In this document: positions 15,325 to 19,864 of the stretch, piece by piece
Layout of the letters: every line of letters starts with the position of its first letter
Position numbering within the stretch: the first letter of the stretch is position 1
Source: CAYUHJ01 sp964444365
GTDB lineage: Bacteria; Planctomycetota; Planctomycetia; Gemmatales; Gemmataceae
Assembly (NCBI GenBank): GCA_964444365.1
Contig: CAYUHJ010000109.1
Coordinates: forward strand, 1-19,864
Reading direction: 5' to 3'
DNA: 19,864 bases
The notes under the pieces: generated by a model
What the model was told of the DNA's origin: nothing
The model's input: the letters and a program-made list of their open reading frames with translations, nothing else
The model's database searches: none
Translations under genes and position numbers: made by a program

Positions 15325-15345
15325 CCGGCGCGTCCGCCGGTCACC
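15320..15345. terminator. Perfect hairpin shared by two convergent genes
   Basis: GGTGACCGGCG (15320-15330) and CGCCGGTCACC (15335-15345) form a perfect 11-bp GC-rich stem with a CGTC loop. The stem contains the TGA of the glycosyltransferase gene on one arm and the TGA of the XylR-like gene on the other. It probably ends both transcripts; no T-run follows on either strand, so it would be a non-canonical terminator or a pause and protection element. Confidence 0.6.
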
Positions 15346-16507
15346 CCCGCCCCGCCCGGTGGTCCCCCGGCGTTTGCCCGGTCTCCCGCCGGAAGAAGAC
15401 GCTCAGGTACTCCGGGTGCTCGAACCCCGTCATCCCGGCGATCCGCGCCAGGGGGTAGTCCGTTTCCCGCAGGAGCTGTCGGATCCGCTCCACCCGGACG
15501 CGGTTGATCTCCGCCTTCGGGCTGCGGCCGACGTGCCGGGCGAACCCCCGTTCCAGGGTGCTCCGCGAGCACCGGACCCGGGCGAGGACGTCGGCGACGT
15601 CGATCCCGTCCGGGGCGTGCTCCCGGATGTACCGCACCGCGGCGATCACCTCGGGGCCGGCACCGGGGATCAGGTCGGTCGAGCGGCGGCCGATCACCCC
15701 GACCGGCGGGACGAACACCGGGCCGGGGGGCCGCACCCGGCCGGCCATCAACCCGTCGAGCAGCGCCCCGGCTTCGAGCCCGATCCGGCGGGTGTCGGGG
15801 ACCACGCTGGACAGGGCGGGGGTACACAACTCGCACAGCAGTTCGTCGTTGTCCACGCCGACCACCGCGACCTCGTCCGGCACGCCGACCCCGGTCAGCC
15901 GGCACGCCTGGAGCACCTGCTGCCCGCGGATGTCGTTGCACGCCATGACCCCGACGGGCTTCGGCAGGCCGACCAGCCAGTCCGCGAGGTGCGTCTCGAA
16001 CGCGATGTTCGCCTGTTCCAGTTCGACCGTCAGCCCCCGCCGCGGGCGGGTCGGCGGGCGGTAGACGACGCACCCCCCGTGCTCGGCCGCGAGGTCCGCG
16101 AACAGGCGGCACCGGACGTCCGAGTAGTTGGTCCCCTCGAACCCGCAGTACGCGAACCGCCGGACGCCCCGGTCGACGAGGTGGTCGAAGGCCTGCCGGA
16201 CGACGCGGGGCTCGTCGGTCTCGACGAGGGGCAGGTCCGGCGCGCGGTACAGGCCGCGGAGGTCGACGACCGGCAGCCCGAGCTGGCGGACGACCGTCAG
16301 CAACTGTTCGGATTCGATCCGGGCGATGATGCCGTCCCCGTGCCACGCGGGCAGCCACCGCGGCACCTCCTCGCTCAGCCCCCGGTCGTCCAGGGACACC
16401 GTCCACCCGTCATGGACGCGGGCGTACTCCGCGAGCCCGTGGAGCAGCCCGCGGCCGTAGGACCGGGACGATTCCACGAGTAACGCGACCCGCCGCCGCC
16501 GGGGCAT
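15341..16507 (-). CDS. XylR-like AraC-family transcriptional regulator
   Basis: 388-aa cytoplasmic regulator with the XylR architecture: a LacI/periplasmic-binding-type sugar-sensing domain (about 6-275; VALLVESSRSYGRGLLHGL at the start, MACNDIRGQQVLQAC and VAVVGVDNDELLC further on) followed by an AraC double helix-turn-helix (about 285-380; SRSTLERGFARHVGRSP and GFEHPEYLSVFFRRETGQTP). The length matches XylR (about 390). The ATG at 16507 is set by GGGAGGGG five bases upstream. An extended -10 (TGGTACACT on the minus strand, TACACT at 16545-16540) may be its promoter. It diverges from the DUF1559 gene, and the intervening region holds 21-bp-phased direct repeats that it probably binds. The ligand is likely a sugar, but which one is unknown; in planctomycetes such genes are numerous and not restricted to xylose operons. 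Confidence 0.93.
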   Translation of the reverse strand: MPRRRRVALLVESSRSYGRGLLHGLAEYARVHDGWTVSLDDRGLSEEVPRWLPAWHGDGIIARIESEQLLTVVRQLGLPVVDLRGLYRAPDLPLVETDEPRVVRQAFDHLVDRGVRRFAYCGFEGTNYSDVRCRLFADLAAEHGGCVVYRPPTRPRRGLTVELEQANIAFETHLADWLVGLPKPVGVMACNDIRGQQVLQACRLTGVGVPDEVAVVGVDNDELLCELCTPALSSVVPDTRRIGLEAGALLDGLMAGRVRPPGPVFVPPVGVIGRRSTDLIPGAGPEVIAAVRYIREHAPDGIDVADVLARVRCSRSTLERGFARHVGRSPKAEINRVRVERIRQLLRETDYPLARIAGMTGFEHPEYLSVFFRRETGQTPGDHRAGRG

Positions 16508-16574
16508 GGCAACCCCTCCCGCGTTGTGTTGGCCCCGCCAGTGTACCAGTTCCGGCGGACCGACGGGTGTGACG

Positions 16575-16607
16575 AAAAATCTCAATACCGATCCGGAAAA
16601 GCTCAAT
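16575..16607 (+). promoter_or_regulatory. Two direct repeats in 21-bp phase, candidate AraC-type operator
   Basis: AAAAATCTCAAT (16575-16586) and GAAAAGCTCAAT (16596-16607) agree at 10 of 12 positions and start exactly 21 bp apart, two helical turns. This is how AraC-family dimers recognise direct half-sites such as araI1-I2. The second repeat overlaps the predicted -35 at 16606-16611. The adjacent XylR-like protein is the obvious candidate binder; that link is inference. Confidence 0.5.
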
Positions 16608-16634
16608 GACAGCAGAAGAATCGCGGCTTACGAT
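16606..16634 (+). promoter_or_regulatory. Predicted sigma-70-type promoter for the DUF1559 gene
   Basis: The -35 element ATGACA (16606-16611, five of six consensus bases) and the -10 element TACGAT (16629-16634, four of six) are separated by exactly 17 bases. A start near 16641 would leave a leader of about 79 bases before the ATG at 16720. Confidence 0.45.
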
Positions 16635-16719
16635 TCCAACCGGGCAGGCTCGCACCCTCGGCCCACTCACTCCGTCCGCGTCGTTCGAGTCGGCTCCACT
16701 CTCCTGGGGGGCAGGGTCC

Positions 16720-17619
16720 ATGTCCACACGTTCCCGCCGCGGCTTCACGCTGATCGAGCTGCTCGTCGTGATCGCGATCATCGCCATCCTCATCGGCCTG
16801 CTGCTCCCGGCGGTGCAAAAGGTCCGGGAGTCGGCGGCCCGCACGAAGTGTCAGAACAACCTGAAGCAGATCGGCCTCGCGCTCCACAACCACCACACGA
16901 CGTTCGGCCGGTTCCCGCACGGCCACCTCGCCGAGGACGCGACCGACGCCAAACTGTACGGGTCGTGGGTCAAGCAGATCCTGCCGTTCCTCGAACTGGA
17001 CAACGAGTACCAGAAGTTCGACCACACGAAGAGCTGGTGGATGGCCCAGAACCAGACCATCCGCGGGTTCAAGATGACCGTCTTCCTGTGCCCGTCGGAC
17101 ATCGACGCCCCGATCTCGAACGCCGCGCAGGATTTCGGCTTCCGCGGGAACTACGCCGCGAACACGGGCATCGGGAAGTGGGTCCGGGCGTTCCCGGCGA
17201 GCAACCAGACGCTCCTGACGGTGAAGGGGCCGTTTCTCCACGCGGGGTTCGTGAAGATCGAGAGCATCACGGACGGCACGTCGAACACGGCGGGGGTGTC
17301 GGAGATCCGCAAGTCCCCGAACAACGACTCCCGCGGGGCGCTGTTCGCGGACACGGGGTGCGTGCAGTACACGCACGACTACCTGCCGAACGCCAGCGTC
17401 AGCGACCTGACCGAGCGGTGCAACGGCGACGCGAAGACGCCGTGCGTGACGACCGGGAACTTCGGCCAGTACCAGCTCACGGCCAAGAGCCACCACCTCG
17501 GCGGCGTCGGCGTGATGATGCTGGACGGCTCGATCCGGTTCGTGACGGACAGCGTGGACGTGGTCGCGTGGCAAGCCGCCGCCAGCCCGGCCGGGGGCGA
17601 ACCCGCCCAACTCCCGTGA
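16720..17619 (+). CDS. DUF1559 domain-containing type II/IV pseudopilin-like protein
   Basis: 299-aa planctomycete-type protein with a class III (prepilin) signal: a short basic leader MSTRSRRG, cleavage expected between Gly8 and Phe9, Glu13 at the +5 position, then a hydrophobic helix of about 20 residues (LLVVIAIIAILIGLLLPAV). The DUF1559 body follows, starting RTKCQNNLKQIGLALHNHH (41-59) and ending with the family's H...DG signature in HHLGGVGVMMLDGSIRFV (258-275). The ATG at 16720 fits the leader; a longer frame upstream is not coding-like. These proteins are highly paralogous in planctomycetes and are thought to be surface or secretion-system pseudopilins of unknown role. It is followed nine bases later by a lipoprotein gene. 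The promoter region carries a candidate site for the divergent XylR-like regulator. Confidence 0.95.
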   Translation: MSTRSRRGFTLIELLVVIAIIAILIGLLLPAVQKVRESAARTKCQNNLKQIGLALHNHHTTFGRFPHGHLAEDATDAKLYGSWVKQILPFLELDNEYQKFDHTKSWWMAQNQTIRGFKMTVFLCPSDIDAPISNAAQDFGFRGNYAANTGIGKWVRAFPASNQTLLTVKGPFLHAGFVKIESITDGTSNTAGVSEIRKSPNNDSRGALFADTGCVQYTHDYLPNASVSDLTERCNGDAKTPCVTTGNFGQYQLTAKSHHLGGVGVMMLDGSIRFVTDSVDVVAWQAAASPAGGEPAQLP

Positions 17620-17627
17620 GGCCGACC

Positions 17628-18086
17628 ATGACGTCCGAATTCCTCCGTGCGCTCCTCGTTCTGGGTCTGCTCGCCGGGGGGCTCGGGTGCGCGCAGCCCG
17701 CCGCCGGCCCGAACCCGCCGCGGGCCGGCGTCAGCGGCCGGGTGACGCTCGACGGCGAACCCGCCCCCGCCGGCACGATCGTCTTCGTGCCGCTCGCCGT
17801 CGGTCAACTCCAGGCGCAGGGGCTCATTCGGGACGACGGCACCTTCGAACTGAGCACCGCGAACGGGCCGTCCCCCGGCGAGTACAAGGTCGAGATCCAG
17901 TGCGCGAAGAAGACCGGCCGCCGCGTCCGGAGCCTCGCCAGCACGGACGGCACCGGCGAGATCGACGAGCGCGTCCCGGTCATCCCCGCGAAGTACAACA
18001 CCGCGACGACGCTGCGACAGGTCATTGTCGCCGGGGACAACCGGCTGACGTTCGCGCTCCAGTCGGACCCCCCCGCGAAGCCGTGA
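17628..18086 (+). CDS. Small lipoprotein with transthyretin/carboxypeptidase-regulatory-like domain
   Basis: 152-aa exported protein. A signal peptide (MTSEFLRALLVLGLLAGGLG) ends at Cys21, a plausible though relaxed lipobox (GLGC), so lipid anchoring is expected. Residues about 34-150 form a small beta domain with the planctomycete pattern VSGRVTLDGEPAPAGTIVFVP, then DDGTFEL and GEYKVEI, ending in a strand near LTFALQ. This is the layout of the CarboxypepD_reg/transthyretin-like proteins that often sit directly downstream of DUF1559 genes. The ATG at 17628 lies eight bases after the DUF1559 stop, so the pair is very likely one operon. The function is unknown; the partner arrangement suggests the two act together at the envelope. 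Confidence 0.88.
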   Translation: MTSEFLRALLVLGLLAGGLGCAQPAAGPNPPRAGVSGRVTLDGEPAPAGTIVFVPLAVGQLQAQGLIRDDGTFELSTANGPSPGEYKVEIQCAKKTGRRVRSLASTDGTGEIDERVPVIPAKYNTATTLRQVIVAGDNRLTFALQSDPPAKP

Positions 18087-18102
18087 CGGCCGAGGGCGGC
18101 CG
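18087..18102. terminator. Short GC hairpin after the lipoprotein stop
   Basis: Two CGGCCG hexamers (18087-18092 and 18097-18102) around an AGGG loop can pair as a six-bp stem directly after the TGA. It is a weak terminator candidate for the DUF1559-lipoprotein unit with no T-run. The remaining gap to 18184, between convergent genes, holds the palindrome CGAACGTTCG (18167-18176) and nothing else I can support. Confidence 0.35.
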
Positions 18103-18184
18103 GCCCGTGGTGTGACATGGGGCGGGAGAACGATCCATCCTCCTCGCGTATAGTGCAACCGACCGCCGAACGTTCGCGACCGGG

Positions 18185-19792
18185 TCACGTCTTCTTCGCG
18201 CTGTCCCATAGCGCCCGCAGCACTTCCTGGCCGGTGTTGAGCACCTGCTTCACCACCCGCTTCGTGCGGTCGGCCTCGGCCTCGGCGTGGAGGGCCCGCA
18301 ACAGCCCGACGCCGCGGCCGTCGCCGAGCAGCTTCGCGACCGCCGGCAACAGGTCGTCCCGGACCCCGTGGACGCGGTCCGGGGCGGCGGCGACCGGGAT
18401 CACGTCGAGCGCCCGGCCGGCGAACTGCTCCCGGGCGGCGGCGACGGCCTCGTGCATCGTCCGCTCCTTCGGCCGGGTGCCGGACCGCCAGTCGTAGGGC
18501 GGCGACCATTCGGCCGCGGGCGTGAGCAGGTCGGCGTGCGTGATCGCGACCAAAACGGGCGGCATCCGCAGGTGCGGGAGCAGCGAGAACGCGGCCTTCA
18601 ACTTGTCGAGGAACTCGACTTCCGGCTTGCGGGCGGCGGACCGGGCCGGGGTCGCGAGGATGAGAATGTCCGAGTTCTTCGACTCGGCGAGGGCTTGCGC
18701 GAGGTCGGCGTCGGTCGGGCCGTCGTTGCCGTAGCCGGCGGTGTCGACCAGCGTCAGCGTGGGTAGGTCGGGCTGGCGGAGGGTGTACCGCGTCGCGCCG
18801 GGGGTCAGCGGGAGCACGTCCGTGGCGGCCTTCTGCTCGCCGAGGATCGCGTTGACGAGGCTCGACTTCCCGGCCTTCACGGGTCCGACGATCGTCACGG
18901 ACACGAGGTTCGGTTCCGACACCGGCGGGGGAGGCGGAGACGCCGAAGCGTCCGGCGGCGCGGCCGGGGCGGGCTCCGTCGGCGGCACCAAGTGCTTCGC
19001 CAGCAGTTCGCGGTACCGCTTCGCCCCGACTTTGAGGCGGCCGCTGTTGAGTTCGATCAGGTAGCGGCCCAGGCGGTGGACGTAGGCCGTGTGGAACCAC
19101 AGCAGCATGTTCTGCTGCACCTGCTTGTAGACCGGGGCGAGCCCGCCTTTCGTCATCGCGACCTGCGTGGCCGTCTTCACCGGGTTGAACACCGCGGACA
19201 CGAGCCAGTAGATGTTCCGCACCCGCGGGTACCAGTCGGCCACGACCTCGGCCGCGTCCTTCGCGCGCTTCCAGTCGTTGACGGTCATCAGGTGGCTGCC
19301 GGGGACGTAATTCTCGACGAGTTCGGTCATGTCCTGGGTGACGAGTTCGCCGCACGCCAGCACTTCCGGCAGGGTCAGGTGGCCGAACGGGTCCTTCGCG
19401 GACGGGTGGTACAGGCGGGTGATCTTCAGCGCGAGGTCCTCGGCGTCCTTCGCGTACTGCTGGAAGTCGGCCATGGCGTCGGTCGTGCGGTTCCCGGCGG
19501 CGACGGCGTGGGCTTCGACGAGCTTCCACGCCTCGCGGTCGCGGTCGGTCCAGTACTCGGCCGGCTTCTCGCCGGTGTCCGGCAGGCTGTCCGCGGTGAC
19601 GGTCTTGCGGCGCGTCCAGTACCACGTCAGCCCGTAAGCCGCGAGGAACGACAGGGCCATCGGCCAGTAGGCGATGTACGACCAGCCGGTGTCGTAGAGG
19701 TGATAGACGCCGACGCCGCAGAGGAAGATCACCGGCGTGAGCGCCAGCACGGTGACGACACAGACGCGGGTCTTGATGCCGGTCGGGGTCAT
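18185..19792 (-). CDS. Membrane-anchored GTPase (Era/dynamin-like G domain)
   Basis: 535-aa protein. Two N-terminal membrane helices (about 9-30 and 40-59) anchor it, followed by a helical region (about 75-265) and a proline-rich linker (270-293). The C-terminal G domain shows G1 GPVKAGKSS (303-311), a G2 threonine in PLTPGATRY (328-336, Thr330 or Thr334), G3 DTAGYG (350-355), and at the G4 position THAD (418-421) instead of NKxD. This resembles the 50S-binding/TrmE-Era-type domain used by several stress and envelope GTPases. The ATG at 19792 is used; a GTG at 19801 would add three residues, and neither has a well-spaced ribosome binding site. It is a single gene, convergent with the lipoprotein. 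The role is unknown; membrane remodelling or signalling are guesses. Confidence 0.85.
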   Translation of the reverse strand: MTPTGIKTRVCVVTVLALTPVIFLCGVGVYHLYDTGWSYIAYWPMALSFLAAYGLTWYWTRRKTVTADSLPDTGEKPAEYWTDRDREAWKLVEAHAVAAGNRTTDAMADFQQYAKDAEDLALKITRLYHPSAKDPFGHLTLPEVLACGELVTQDMTELVENYVPGSHLMTVNDWKRAKDAAEVVADWYPRVRNIYWLVSAVFNPVKTATQVAMTKGGLAPVYKQVQQNMLLWFHTAYVHRLGRYLIELNSGRLKVGAKRYRELLAKHLVPPTEPAPAAPPDASASPPPPPVSEPNLVSVTIVGPVKAGKSSLVNAILGEQKAATDVLPLTPGATRYTLRQPDLPTLTLVDTAGYGNDGPTDADLAQALAESKNSDILILATPARSAARKPEVEFLDKLKAAFSLLPHLRMPPVLVAITHADLLTPAAEWSPPYDWRSGTRPKERTMHEAVAAAREQFAGRALDVIPVAAAPDRVHGVRDDLLPAVAKLLGDGRGVGLLRALHAEAEADRTKRVVKQVLNTGQEVLRALWDSAKKT

Positions 19793-19822
19793 GTCCTTCA
19801 CCCGCAGAGGATTGATCGTTCT

Positions 19823-19845
19823 CCCTCCCCCTTGAGGGGGGAGGG
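19823..19845. repeat. G/C-run inverted repeat (copy D)
   Basis: Arms CCCTCCCCC (19823-19831) and GGGGGAGGG (19837-19845) around TTGAG, followed by TCGGGGTGGGGGTGA. It lies about 30 bp upstream of the GTPase start, in the leader or promoter region, and shares stem composition and flank with copy C. Confidence 0.65.
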
Positions 19846-19864
19846 TCGGGGTGGGGGTGAAAGC

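Noticed and set aside
18149..18154. TATAGT -10-like hexamer on the plus strand between convergent genes
   Set aside because: There is no gene to transcribe downstream on the plus strand and no -35 partner. It is probably chance, although an antisense transcript cannot be excluded.

Overview
The window is GC-rich DNA, most likely from a planctomycete of the Gemmata group (Gemmataceae). Four things point there: a DUF1559 pseudopilin-like protein followed by a small transthyretin-like lipoprotein; a short C-terminal module (motif LADWLDERDDPRG) like the Gemmata repeat-companion domain TIGR02996; a XylR-type AraC regulator; and intergenic copies of a G/C-run inverted repeat. The taxon is inferred from gene content only. 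No rRNA, tRNA, CRISPR array or transposase was seen.

Layout. (1) 50-2344, minus strand: Uma2-type nuclease-fold protein, secreted alpha/beta hydrolase, fumarylacetoacetate-hydrolase family enzyme, then a 35-codon remnant of an SRPBCC gene. (2) 2345-2637: intergenic, with two inverted repeats. (3) 2638-4523, minus: a 220-aa protein made of two similar halves, translationally coupled (ATGA) to an AbiEii-like nucleotidyltransferase that carries the TIGR02996-like tail. (4) 4546-7221, minus: a large YfhO-like multi-pass membrane protein. (5) 7329-10418, plus: rfbF, rfbG and rfbH homologues for CDP-3,6-dideoxyhexose synthesis. (6) 10381-14203, minus, convergent with (5): FkbM methyltransferase, a ThDP enzyme resembling YerE, and an NAD-dependent epimerase/dehydratase, all joined by GTGA overlaps. 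(7) 14353-15324, plus: a polyprenyl-phosphate-type family 2 glycosyltransferase with its own promoter. (8) 15341-16507, minus: XylR/AraC-type regulator, diverging from (9) 16720-18086, plus: DUF1559 protein and lipoprotein. (10) 18185-19792, minus: membrane-anchored GTPase.

How the genes work together. Regions 4-7 look like a surface-glycan locus. RfbF, RfbG and RfbH would convert glucose-1-phosphate to CDP-4-keto-3,6-dideoxyglucose. The ThDP enzyme could add a two-carbon aceto branch, as YerE does in yersiniose synthesis. The SDR could reduce or otherwise finish the sugar, FkbM could O-methylate it, and the GT2 and YfhO-like proteins could act at the membrane. The RfbH partner reductase (E3) is not in the window.

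The most unusual regulatory signal lies between the XylR-like regulator and the DUF1559 gene. There, two near-identical 12-bp direct repeats are spaced exactly 21 bp apart. The second overlaps the -35 element of a good predicted promoter for the DUF1559 gene, which is the layout AraC-type activators use.
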